DNA of 64,000 nt. It comes from SKVR01 sp964491395 (GTDB lineage Bacteria; Bacteroidota; Bacteroidia; Bacteroidales; UBA7960). The position numbers and the translations under genes are program-made. The notes under the pieces were generated by a model. The model saw only the letters and a list, made by a program, of their open reading frames with translations. It did not search any database and was not told the origin of the DNA. Shown here piece by piece: positions 1 through 7,434 of this stretch. The first letter of the stretch is position 1, and every line of letters starts with the position of its first letter. Location: contig CAZBGI010000012.1 in assembly GCA_964491395.1 (NCBI GenBank), positions 1-64,000 on the forward strand, in the 5' to 3' direction.

Positions 1-81
1 TAAAGATACTGTTTTCCAGCAAGGTTTTTCATCTCTGCAAAGCAGTTTCTGTCAAAGATTATTGTCTCAATACGTTAAGAG
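1..81 (-). other. Edge region downstream of hisF; possible start of a further gene
   Basis: On the minus strand an ATG at 32-30 opens a reading frame that runs off the window edge after ten codons (MKNLAGKQYL). It lies about 50 bases past the hisF stop codon. It does not look like the start of HisIE, the enzyme expected next in such an operon. Too little is visible to identify a gene. Confidence 0.2.
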
Positions 82-843
82 TCAGCTTCTCACCGGTATT
101 CCACTCTTTTTCAGAAAATCCTTCAGCACCGGTATGGGAATGGTATCGTAGTGAAATACACTTGCCGCCAGGGCTGCGTCGGCCTGTCCCAGGGTGAAGG
201 CATCGGCAAAGTGTTGCTTCGTACCTGCTCCGCCCGATGCAATCAGGGGTATGGAAAGCTGTCGGCTGAGTCGGCTGAGCGTTTCGTTGGCAAAACCGTT
301 TTGGGTGCCATCGTGGTTCATGGAGGTCCAGAGGATTTCTCCGGCACCACGTTCCTGCATTTCACGGGCATATTCAAAAAGCTCGCGTCCAGCAGGAATT
401 CGCCCTCCGTTGCGATACACCTGCCATTGTCCACCCTCAAGGCGGGCATCGATGGCCACCACCACAAACTGGCTTCCAAATTGCTTTGCCAGTTCATCGA
501 TAAGGGATGGATTAAGAATGGCCGCTGAATTGACCGATATTTTATCTGTACCAGCTGTAAGCAGCACTTCGGCGTCTTTCAGCTCGGTCACCCCGCCTCC
601 CACAGTAAAGGGGATGCTGATGGCCGCAGCGACTTTTTCCACCAGGGCTTTAAGGAGTTTGCGTTTTTCATGCGAAGCCGTAATGTCCAGGAATACCAGC
701 TCATCGGCACCCTGTTCGGAGTAGCGTTGGGCCAGCTCCACCGGGTCGCCGGCATCGCGGATGTCCACAAAATTGATCCCTTTTACCGTGCGTCCGTCGC
801 GGATGTCCAGGCAGGGAATGATTCGTTTGGCAAGATTGTTCAT
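82..843 (-). CDS. hisF: Imidazole glycerol phosphate synthase, cyclase subunit HisF
   Basis: This 253-residue TIM-barrel protein uses ammonia delivered by HisH to convert PRFAR into imidazole glycerol phosphate and AICAR, in the cytoplasm. The family start is clear (LAKRIIPCLDIRDGRTVKG), with the first catalytic aspartate in CLDIRDGR. The second half carries the phosphate-binding motif IPLIASGGAGT and the catalytic aspartate region WTSMNHDGTQNGF. Length is normal for HisF. It is the last his gene visible, 98 bases downstream of hisA. HisH is encoded two genes upstream, so the two-subunit synthase is complete. hisIE is not in the window and may lie further left or elsewhere. Confidence 0.97.
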   Translation of the reverse strand: MNNLAKRIIPCLDIRDGRTVKGINFVDIRDAGDPVELAQRYSEQGADELVFLDITASHEKRKLLKALVEKVAAAISIPFTVGGGVTELKDAEVLLTAGTDKISVNSAAILNPSLIDELAKQFGSQFVVVAIDARLEGGQWQVYRNGGRIPAGRELFEYAREMQERGAGEILWTSMNHDGTQNGFANETLSRLSRQLSIPLIASGGAGTKQHFADAFTLGQADAALAASVFHYDTIPIPVLKDFLKKSGIPVRS

Positions 844-941
844 GATTTACTTGTTAAAACCGCGGGAGGGAGTACCGGAATTGCAAGGGGTGGTTAGCAT
901 GTTAATTAAATGCAATCCGGTACTTTCCCGACAGTAAAGAT

Positions 942-1822
942 TTAATTCTTTTTCAGATAGTCTTTGAGTTCTTCTGGGTTAATGGTTCCCTCATAGAGCG
1001 CTTTGCCTGTAATGGCACCATAACATTTCAGCTGAGAAAGCTTCCTGATATCCTCCATACCTGATATGCCTCCACTGGCGATGAGTCTGATGCCGGGAAA
1101 TTGTTTCAGTACCTTTTTATATAGCTCAAGAGAGGGGCCTTGCATCATGCCATCCCTGGCTACATCGGTGATCATCACTTTACTGAATCCTTTGTCCAGC
1201 CAAAACTCCAGGAATGAAAAGATATCCCTGTCACTTTGCTCCAGCCAGCCGGCCGTGGCGATGAATTCGTTTTTCACGTCGGCACCCAGGATTACTTTCT
1301 CTGCCCCAAATTCCTTCAAAATGGAAAGGGTGGTATCGGGGTCGTTAACAGCCATGCTTCCGATGGTGATGGCGGATGCTCCGTTGTCAAATGCTTCTCT
1401 GGCTTGCGCCAGGCTGCGGATGCCGCCACTGAAGTCAATAAACAGTCCTGTTGCTTTGCTCACCAGGTTTAAAATGGAGAGATGAACGGGATTTTTTTGT
1501 TTTGCACCGTCCAGATCTACCATGTGCAGATGGGTAAAGCCGGATTTTTCAAAGTGTTGTGCCTTAAGCACCGGGTCTTCGCTGTATATGGTTTTCGCGT
1601 TAAAGTCGCCCTGTTCGAGGCGCACGCATTGATTGTTCATAAGGTCGATGGCGGGNNNNNNNNNNNNNNNNNNNNNNNNNNNNNNNNNNNNNNNNNNNNN
1701 NNNNNNNNNNNNNNNNNNNNNNNNNNNNNNNNNNNNNNNNNNNNNNNNNNNNNNNTAAAGTCGCCCTGTTCGAGGCGCACGCATTGATTGTTCATAAGGT
1801 CGATGGCGGGTATAAGTATCAT
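942..1822 (-). CDS. hisA: ProFAR isomerase HisA, interrupted by an artificial assembly gap
   Basis: HisA isomerises ProFAR to PRFAR, the Amadori step before HisH/HisF. The true start is the ATG at 1820-1822 (MILIPAIDLMNNQCVRLEQG), which has the catalytic aspartate of the PAIDL motif. The reading frame as printed is broken by 100 N at 1656-1755. The 55 bases on the left of the gap (1601-1655) are repeated exactly on its right (1756-1810). Removing the gap and one copy takes out 155 bases and leaves 726 bases, i.e. 241 codons plus stop, in frame, which is normal for HisA. The C-terminal half has the expected phosphate-binding segment IRLIASGGISG. The longer frame that starts at 1931 is an artefact of reading through the Ns and the intergenic sequence. 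Confidence 0.95.
1601..1810. other. Scaffold gap of 100 N with 55-base duplicated flanks
   Basis: Positions 1601-1655 and 1756-1810 are identical over 55 bases and border exactly 100 Ns. This is what a scaffolder leaves when two contigs that overlap by one k-mer are not merged. The second gap in this window (32939-33148) has exactly the same geometry. No sequence is missing here: collapsing the copies restores hisA in frame. Confidence 0.95.
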
Positions 1823-1927
1823 AGATTAAGGTTAAGGTTAAAGGCTGAGCGTTAGCGAAGTCCCGCGACCAGAGGGATGCGGGATTAAGATTTAGGTGTA
1901 AGTTTTTAGCCAGGGTATGAACTATAG

Positions 1928-2521
1928 TCATACACTGATTTTCGTTTCAAGGAATCTTTTCAGGATTCGTTCGCCCACTTCACCGCTTTTCTCGGGGTGG
2001 AACTGGGTGGCAAAGAAGTTGTTTTTCTGCAATGCTGCACTAAAGGGTATTCCATAATGGGTAACGGCTGCTGTTTCTTTGGCCACCGGAACATAGTAGC
2101 TGTGCACAAAATATACATACTCTTCTTCCATGCTGCTATCCAGCAATGGGGCTTTGGTTTCGTGCAGGCTATTCCATCCCATGTGGGGAATCTTCAGGTC
2201 CACAATAAATTTCTTCACCGGCAGTTCAAAAATCCCCAGGCAGGGGGTGTCTCCTTCTTCAGAGTGGCTGCACATAAGCTGCATGCCCAGGCAAATACCC
2301 AGCACGGGTTGCTTCAACTGGCGGATGAGGATGTCCAGCTTTTTTTCTTGCAGATAGGCCATGGTAGTGGATGCTTCTCCAACACCGGGGAAGATGACCT
2401 TATCGGCGGCTTGGATCTCGTCGGGATGGTCGGTGATGGCGTGTTCAATGCTGAGCCGGCCCAGGGCATTGCTGACGGATTTGATGTTGCCGGCGTTGTA
2501 TTTGATAATGGCGATTTTCAT
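1928..2521 (-). CDS. hisH: Imidazole glycerol phosphate synthase, glutaminase subunit HisH
   Basis: A class I glutamine amidotransferase of 197 residues that releases ammonia from glutamine for HisF. The nucleophile cysteine sits in PVLGICLGMQL, the oxyanion and PGVGEA segment comes earlier, and the His-Glu pair is in TQFHPEKSG near the C terminus. Length and start (MKIAIIKYNAGNIKSV) are typical. It lies between hisC::hisB (64 bases upstream) and hisA (105 bases downstream). The short gap before hisA holds a weak CCCGC/GCGGG hairpin. Confidence 0.97.
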   Translation of the reverse strand: MKIAIIKYNAGNIKSVSNALGRLSIEHAITDHPDEIQAADKVIFPGVGEASTTMAYLQEKKLDILIRQLKQPVLGICLGMQLMCSHSEEGDTPCLGIFELPVKKFIVDLKIPHMGWNSLHETKAPLLDSSMEEEYVYFVHSYYVPVAKETAAVTHYGIPFSAALQKNNFFATQFHPEKSGEVGERILKRFLETKISV

Positions 2522-2585
2522 AGGTTTCGTCTTTTCGTCCGGGCACGACTTAAAGTCGCAGCCAAACTTTGATGATTAGTTAGCT

Positions 2586-4268
2586 TTATAACATTCCTTT
2601 GGTGCTGGGCAGAAAATCTGCTCCTGCTTCCCTTTTCACGGCCATGCGGATGGCGCGGGCCAGGGCTTTGAAAATGGCTTCTATCTTGTGATGTTCATTT
2701 TTCCCTTTGGCTTTGATGTAAAGATTACAGCGGGCTCCTACGGCGAAGGATTTGAAAATGTGTTCAAACATTTCCGTGGGGAGCTCTCCCATTTTTTCTC
2801 GTTTGAAACTTGCCTTCCATACCAGTTCGGGTCTTCCGCCAAAATCGAGCAGTACCATGGCCGCACAATCGTCCATGGGCAGGGCAAAACCATAGCGCTC
2901 TATGCCCCTTTTGTTGCCCAACGCCTCTGCAAAAGCTTCTCCCAGGGCAATGGCCGTGTCTTCGAGGGTGTGATGCTCGTCGATGTGCAGATCTCCTTTT
3001 ACGTCAATGCTCAGGTCGCAACCGCTGTGGCGGGCTATCTGTTCCAGCATATGGTCATAAAAACCCAAGCCGGTGCTGATATGGGCTTTGGCATTCCCAT
3101 CCAGATTGATCTCCACACGAATATCTGTTTCTTTGGTTTTTCGCTCCTTTACCGCTTTTCGTTCGGGAGTAACCAGGTAATCTGCCACAGAGGTCCAGTT
3201 GCTGGTCGGTGCATCCTCTGCTTTGCCGGCAGGATAGTTTTTGAGGGCTTCCAGCAGGTATTGGTTTTGAGCGGGAGTGCCCACAGAGATGCGCAGGCAG
3301 CCTTCGCAAAGCGGTTCGCGAGAACGGTTGCGTACAATTATGCCCCGCTCAATCAGATAGCTGTACATAGCCCCGGGGTCATCCACCCGGATGAGGAAAA
3401 AGTTGGCATCGGAAGCAAAAACCTTTTTAATGGTGGGTACTTTTCCCAGTGACTGCATCAAACTGTCCCTTTCGGAAATGATCTGCTGAACCCGGGCAAC
3501 CGTAACTTCAGGTTCTGTGAGTGATTGCAGCGCTTTTTCCTGCGTGAGCGTGTTGACGTTGTAGGGTGGCTTTACCTTCATCATCAACTGAATAATGTCA
3601 GGGGAGGCGAAAGCCATTCCCAGCCTGATGGCTGCCAACCCCCATGCTTTGGAGAGGGTTTGCAGCACCACGAGATTGGGATACTTGTCCAGGGCATTCA
3701 CCCAGGAACCTTGCCGGCTGAAATCCACATAAGCTTCATCCACCACCACAAGCCCCGGGAAATTTTCCAGCAATTCCGCCATCGCTTCATCGTCAAAACG
3801 GTTGCCCGTGGGGTTGTTGGGTGAACACAGGAAAAGCAGTTTGGTGTTGTCTGTCGCTTTTTCGAGGATGGAATTTACCGGAAGGCTGAAATCCTCATTG
3901 AGCAAAACCGTTTCATACTCCACGCCATTGATGCCGGCACTTACCTTGTACATGCCATAAGTGGGAGCAATGGACAAAACCTTGTCTTTGCCCGGTTCGC
4001 AGAAGGTGCGAAAAAGCATGTCAATGGTTTCATCAGAACCGTTGCCTAAGATGATGTTGTCCTTTTCAACTTGTCTAAGCTGTGCAATTCTGTTTCTCAG
4101 TTTTTGCTGAAAGGGGTCAGGATAGCGGTTCAGGGGTTTGTTGTAAGGACTTTCATTGGCATCGAGGAAAATTCCTTCATTGCCGGTAAACTCCTCCCGG
4201 GCCGAGCTGTAGGGCTTCAGGTTCAGTATGGTTGGGCGGGCCAGCTTTTGTGCAATATTTTCGTTCAT
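2586..4268 (-). CDS. hisC-hisB: Fused histidinol-phosphate aminotransferase and imidazoleglycerol-phosphate dehydratase
   Basis: A 560-residue fusion of two pathway enzymes. Residues 1-347 are a complete HisC (fold-type I PLP enzyme): GNGSDE near residue 76, CSPNNPTGN, and the PLP lysine K207 in LSKAWG. Residues about 376-560 are the IGPD dehydratase, with metal-binding motifs FYDHMLEQIARH, DEHHTLEDT and KGKNEHHKIE and the C-terminal end LPSTKGML. The join (about 348-375) contains NWTSVADYLVTPERKAV, which resembles the tail of the HAD phosphatase domain plus linker that precedes IGPD in bifunctional Bacteroidota HisB. The HAD phosphatase itself is absent, so this locus encodes no histidinol-phosphate phosphatase. 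The frame is open with no stop between the domains. Either the gene fused after loss of the HAD segment, or an assembly deletion made the join. Confidence 0.93.
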   Translation of the reverse strand: MNENIAQKLARPTILNLKPYSSAREEFTGNEGIFLDANESPYNKPLNRYPDPFQQKLRNRIAQLRQVEKDNIILGNGSDETIDMLFRTFCEPGKDKVLSIAPTYGMYKVSAGINGVEYETVLLNEDFSLPVNSILEKATDNTKLLFLCSPNNPTGNRFDDEAMAELLENFPGLVVVDEAYVDFSRQGSWVNALDKYPNLVVLQTLSKAWGLAAIRLGMAFASPDIIQLMMKVKPPYNVNTLTQEKALQSLTEPEVTVARVQQIISERDSLMQSLGKVPTIKKVFASDANFFLIRVDDPGAMYSYLIERGIIVRNRSREPLCEGCLRISVGTPAQNQYLLEALKNYPAGKAEDAPTSNWTSVADYLVTPERKAVKERKTKETDIRVEINLDGNAKAHISTGLGFYDHMLEQIARHSGCDLSIDVKGDLHIDEHHTLEDTAIALGEAFAEALGNKRGIERYGFALPMDDCAAMVLLDFGGRPELVWKASFKREKMGELPTEMFEHIFKSFAVGARCNLYIKAKGKNEHHKIEAIFKALARAIRMAVKREAGADFLPSTKGML

Positions 4269-4306
4269 TACTTTTTCTTTTTTTAATGATGTTCAGTTCT
4301 AAAGGC

Positions 4307-4430
4307 TCACTTCGACAAGCTCAGTGACCGGAAGCCTGGTGCCTGAGCACTTCGACAAGCTCAGTGACCGACAATCTGGTGCCTGAGCCTGTCGAAGGCA
4401 CTACCATCGTCACTTCGACAGGCTCAGTGA
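4307..4430. repeat. Clustered CTTCGACAAGCTCAGTG repeats inside the his operon
   Basis: The spacer between hisD and hisC::hisB holds four copies of a short repeat: direct copies at 4307-4330 and 4348-4370 (CACTTCGACAAGCTCAGTG), an inverted copy at 4381-4398 (reverse complement of CCTTCGACAGGCTCAGGC) and a direct copy at 4411-4430. A second phrase, CTGGTGCCTGAGC, is repeated between them. Inverted copies can pair into hairpins in the operon transcript. Such short scattered intergenic repeats are common in Bacteroidota genomes; no function is known to me. Confidence 0.85.
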
Positions 4431-4434
4431 GCAG

Positions 4435-5727
4435 TTATAACGAATCCAGCCTCACGCTCACCGCCAGTTTGTGAGCCTGCAGGTTTTCGGCTTCCGACAT
4501 TTGGAGCAGGGTGTCTCCTAATCCTTTTAATCCGGAAGGAGTGATTTCCTGGAAAGTGATTTTCTTCACAAAGCTATCCAGATTCACCCCACTGTATGCT
4601 TTGGCAAAACCATTGGTCGGGAGGGTGTGGTTGGTACCCGATGCATAGTCACCTGCGCTTTCGGGGGTGAAATTGCCCAGAAAAACCGAACCTGCATTGA
4701 CGATGGCTTCTGCGGTTTCATCTTTGTTCTTCATGGCGATGATAAGGTGCTCGGGGGCGTATGCGTTGACCATTTCTACCATTTCTTTGGGATCTTCCAT
4801 GACAATGATTTTACAGGATTGCAGGCTTTGTTCTATCAACTCTCTTCTGGGTAGCTGTAAAAGCTGGCGGGTCATTTCGGTGATGGTATCCTGCGCCAGT
4901 TTTTCATGGGTTGACAACAGGATAACCTGGCTGTCGGGACCATGTTCTGCCTGGGAGAGCAAGTCGGAAGCAATAAAAGCGGGGTTGGCTGTTTCATCGG
5001 CCATCACCAGCACTTCGGAAGGGCCAGCAGGCAGGTCGATGGCAATTCCCAGTTTTTGTACGGCTTGTTTGGCCGCAGTTACAAACTGATTGCCGGGACC
5101 GAAAATTTTATTCACCTCCGGGATGCTCTCCGTTCCAAAAGCCATGGCTGCAATGGCCTGTGCCCCGCCAACGGTGTATAAACTGGTGACGCCTGATATT
5201 TTTGCAGCATACAGAATGGCGGGGTGAACTTTTCCGTCCTTTCCCGGTGGGGTGCAAAGGACAACTTCCCTGCAACCTGCAATTTGTGCAGGTATGGCCA
5301 GCATTAATACGGAAGAAAAAAGCGGGGCACTTCCTCCGGGTATGTACAGCCCTATTTTCTGAATGGGAACCGGCTTTTGCCAGCATGTTACACCCGGGGA
5401 GGTTTCCAGCTTCACAGGCTCACATCTCTGGGCCGCGTGAAACTTGCCAATATTTTCCGCTGCATCTTCAATGGCTTTTTGTAATTCCGGGCTCACAAGG
5501 CTTCCCGATTTTTCAATGTCAGCGGCCGGAACCTGAAGTTCTTCCAGCTGAATGCCATCAAATGTACGGGTGAAATCTCTTAAAGCCTGGTCTCCTTTGC
5601 GTTTTACAGCAAAGAAAATGTCTTCCACAGCCTGATCGAGGTAATCAGCATCAATGGCTGGACGTTTTAGTAACTCATTCCATGCTGAGCGGGGAGGATT
5701 TTTGGTGATGTTGATTTTTGTTTTCAT
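4435..5727 (-). CDS. hisD: Histidinol dehydrogenase HisD
   Basis: This 430-residue zinc- and NAD-dependent enzyme carries out the last two oxidations of the pathway, histidinol to histidinal to histidine. Typical HisD segments are visible: YIPGGSAPLFSSVLMLAIPA, FGPGNQFVTAAKQ, DLPAGPSEVLVMAD, DLLSQAEHGPDSQVILLS (zinc ligands and catalytic region) and YAPEHLIIAM followed by FTPESAGDYASGTNHTLPT. Length is normal. It follows hisG after an unusually long 333-base spacer and precedes hisC::hisB after 166 bases of repeats. Confidence 0.97.
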   Translation of the reverse strand: MKTKINITKNPPRSAWNELLKRPAIDADYLDQAVEDIFFAVKRKGDQALRDFTRTFDGIQLEELQVPAADIEKSGSLVSPELQKAIEDAAENIGKFHAAQRCEPVKLETSPGVTCWQKPVPIQKIGLYIPGGSAPLFSSVLMLAIPAQIAGCREVVLCTPPGKDGKVHPAILYAAKISGVTSLYTVGGAQAIAAMAFGTESIPEVNKIFGPGNQFVTAAKQAVQKLGIAIDLPAGPSEVLVMADETANPAFIASDLLSQAEHGPDSQVILLSTHEKLAQDTITEMTRQLLQLPRRELIEQSLQSCKIIVMEDPKEMVEMVNAYAPEHLIIAMKNKDETAEAIVNAGSVFLGNFTPESAGDYASGTNHTLPTNGFAKAYSGVNLDSFVKKITFQEITPSGLKGLGDTLLQMSEAENLQAHKLAVSVRLDSL

Positions 5728-6060
5728 CTGTTTATAATTTGATTAATGTGGTCAGATGGAGCTCGCCAACAATACTTTGGCTGCATGTTTTACCATGCTA
5801 CGAATTATAATCATCCGCGTGTGTGTCAATAGTATTATCATGGCTCGGTTCATCTTTTGTATTTTAGATTTTAAAATTCAGAATTTAGATTGAGGAATTC
5901 AAAATGCAGCTTACGTATATCAACATTTTGTTTTTTATTAAATGCTCTTTTTGTTGTTTGTTGAATTGCAACCGACCGCAGGGATCTCTGCGAAGCTAAA
6001 TTCAACTTTGTTTCGAGCGGAATTGCAAATTCCGCTCAGCGGTTCCTGTTGTTGCAAGCA
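5728..6060 (-). other. 333-base spacer between hisG and hisD with two hairpins
   Basis: No credible gene is present. Two palindromes can be seen: a 10-base stem with a 3-base loop at 6015-6037 (GAGCGGAATT / AATTCCGCTC), and CGCAG / CTGCG near 5979-5994. Neither is followed by a U-run on the minus strand, so they look more like processing or stability hairpins than terminators. No TAnnTTTG promoter with a convincing -33 box was found. Confidence 0.5.
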
Positions 6061-6918
6061 CTAATTCACCATTTTTTCGATGGGAATTACAAGCAAACCC
6101 TGCGCACCGGCCTCTTTGAGCTCATCTATCACATCCCAGAAACGTTCTTCCCCAATAACCGAATGAACTGCACTCCATCCTTCTTCTGCCAGGGGAACCA
6201 CAGTGGGACTCTTCATGCCGGGGATGATGCTGATGATTTTGTCGAGGCTTGCATTGGGGGCATTGAGCAAGACGTAACGATTGGTACGTGCTTTCATTAC
6301 AGAGTTCAGCCGGAATAAGATTTTGTCGAGAATGGCTTGCTTTTCCGGTTCCAGTTTTTTTCCTGACACCAGTACAGCTTCTGATTTCATAACCACTTCT
6401 ACCTCTTTAAGGCCATTGCTCAAAAGGGTACTTCCGGTGCTTACAATATCAAAAATGGCCCCGGAAAGCCCAATGGATGGTGCAATTTCGACGGAGCCAA
6501 GAATCTCGTGAATGTCTGCTTCTATGTTGTTTTCCTGCAGGAAATTTTTCAGAATTCGGGGGTAAGTGGTCGCGATGCGTTTGCCTTGCAGGTATTGTAT
6601 CCCGGTATATTCTTCGTTACGGGGTATGGCAACAGACATGCGACAACGGGCAAAGTTGAGACGTTTTATAAGGCTTAGATCATTTCCTTTTTCCAGTACT
6701 ACATTTTCTCCCAGGATGCCCACATCGGCCACACCGTCTTCGATGTATCCGGGGATGTCATCATCGCGCAGGTAAAGAATTTCAACAGGGAAGTTTTTTC
6801 CTGAAGCCAGCAGGGTGCGGTTTCCGTTGCTGACACTGATGCCGCAATCGTTGAGCAATTGAAGACTTTTTTCACTCAGACGTCCTGATTTTTGAATGGC
6901 GATTCTTAATTTTTGCAT
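6061..6918 (-). CDS. hisG: ATP phosphoribosyltransferase HisG, long form
   Basis: First enzyme of the pathway, condensing ATP with PRPP. At 285 residues it is the long form with the C-terminal ACT-like regulatory domain, so it should be feedback-inhibited by histidine and need no HisZ. Visible features are the start LRIAIQKSGRLSEKSLQLL, the DVGILGENVV segment, the PRPP-binding stretch DIVSTGSTLLSNGL, and the C-terminal domain with NAPNASLDKIISIIPGMKSPTVVPLAEEGW. It is the first enzyme gene after the tandem His-leader attenuator and so the first target of that control. Confidence 0.97.
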   Translation of the reverse strand: MQKLRIAIQKSGRLSEKSLQLLNDCGISVSNGNRTLLASGKNFPVEILYLRDDDIPGYIEDGVADVGILGENVVLEKGNDLSLIKRLNFARCRMSVAIPRNEEYTGIQYLQGKRIATTYPRILKNFLQENNIEADIHEILGSVEIAPSIGLSGAIFDIVSTGSTLLSNGLKEVEVVMKSEAVLVSGKKLEPEKQAILDKILFRLNSVMKARTNRYVLLNAPNASLDKIISIIPGMKSPTVVPLAEEGWSAVHSVIGEERFWDVIDELKEAGAQGLLVIPIEKMVN

Positions 6919-7023
6919 TTTTTGTTTCGTTTGAAAAGTTAGAATTTGTTGGTTTTATTTCCTGTCAAAGGCTCACGATATTTGCTTATACTGGTTGGGT
7001 TGTGTACGGGCGTAGTAAGAATG

Positions 7024-7054
7024 AAAAAAGGCCCGCAGAAACCTGCGAGCCTTT
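7024..7054 (-). terminator. His attenuator 2: intrinsic terminator
   Basis: On the minus strand a 12-bp stem (AAAGGCTCGCAG / CTGCGGGCCTTT, one G-U pair) with a four-base loop is followed at once by a run of U. It sits between leader peptide 2 and hisG, about 110 bases before the hisG start. An alternative pairing exists: mRNA UGCAGAAA (plus 7090-7097, inside the last codons of leader 2) can pair with UUUCUGCG (plus 7034-7041, loop and 3' arm of the terminator). That would break the terminator when the ribosome stalls upstream. Confidence 0.88.
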
Positions 7055-7082
7055 TACATTGGGGACAATATATGTTAGGTCT

Positions 7083-7172
7083 TCAGATTTTTCTGCACAG
7101 ATGTTTCACTGCATGATGATGATGCAGATGATGATGTAAGGCGGAAAAACGGTTGACCTTGTTTGCTTTCAT
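7083..7172 (-). CDS. hisL2: Histidine leader peptide 2 (proximal)
   Basis: A 29-codon open frame that starts ATG AAA GCA and ends in TGA. It encodes eight histidines: residues 13-15, 17-20 and 24. Its last codons contain the antiterminator strand for the terminator just downstream. The family logic is that of classical his attenuation: scarce charged tRNA-His stalls the ribosome in the His run, the free antiterminator strand pairs with the terminator and transcription goes on. Charged tRNA lets the ribosome reach the stop codon and cover that strand. The upstream sequence is A-rich without a clear Shine-Dalgarno, as usual for this phylum. Symbol hisL2 is my label. Confidence 0.85.
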   Translation of the reverse strand: MKANKVNRFSALHHHLHHHHAVKHLCRKI

Positions 7173-7242
7173 TTTTTTAAATTTTGTTACGGATGACTAA
7201 ACTGATTTTTTACATGAATGTTTAACGATGACGTTTTATTTC

Positions 7243-7275
7243 AAAAAAAAAACCGCGGGATGATTTCCCACGGTT
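7243..7275 (-). terminator. His attenuator 1: intrinsic terminator
   Basis: On the minus strand a 10-bp stem (AACCGTGGGA / TCCCGCGGTT, one G-U pair) with loop AATCA is followed by ten U. It stands between leader peptide 1 and leader peptide 2. The 5' arm can instead pair perfectly over nine bases, mRNA CCGUGGGAA (plus 7265-7273) with UUCCCACGG (plus 7319-7327). The latter lies in the last sense codons of leader 1, so translation to the stop codon would mask it. Confidence 0.9.
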
Positions 7276-7313
7276 CGTTTTATGCTTGTACAACACACAA
7301 GATCATCACGACT

Positions 7314-7367
7314 CTATTCCGTGGGAATGAGTGGTTGGTGATGATGATGGTGGTTGAAATAGTTCAT
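7314..7367 (-). CDS. hisL1: Histidine leader peptide 1 (distal)
   Basis: A 17-residue frame, MNYFNHHHHHQPLIPTE, ending in TAG, with five consecutive histidine codons at residues 6-10. It starts about a dozen bases after the predicted transcription start. The codons for I-P-T-E overlap the nine-base antiterminator strand that competes with terminator 1. This is the first of two leader/terminator modules in series ahead of hisG. Symbol hisL1 is my label. Confidence 0.85.
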   Translation of the reverse strand: MNYFNHHHHHQPLIPTE

Positions 7368-7386
7368 TTTTTCTTTTTTGATGCAG

Positions 7387-7416
7387 CAAAAGTAGGGATT
7401 ATTTTTTAAAAACAAA
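7387..7416 (-). promoter_or_regulatory. Promoter of the his operon
   Basis: Minus strand: a -33 box TTTG (plus 7413-7416), 18 bases, and a -7 box TACTTTTG (plus 7387-7394), an exact match to the Bacteroidota TAnnTTTG consensus. Predicted start is near 7379, giving a very short leader before the leader-peptide 1 ATG at 7367. Confidence 0.75.
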
Positions 7417-7434
7417 ACTTTTTTCAAATTTGTG

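Noticed and set aside
942..1931. A 329-residue HisA reading through the N run and starting at 1931
   Set aside because: The extra N-terminal part comes from the intergenic sequence, 100 N and a duplicated 55-mer. The family start is at 1822.
4307..4430. CRISPR array in the hisD-hisC spacer
   Set aside because: Repeats are few, unevenly spaced and partly inverted, without uniform spacers or cas genes.
7218..7409. Plus-strand 63-codon frame opposite the his leader region
   Set aside because: It is the antisense of leader peptide 1 and terminator 1, which have strong functional signals.
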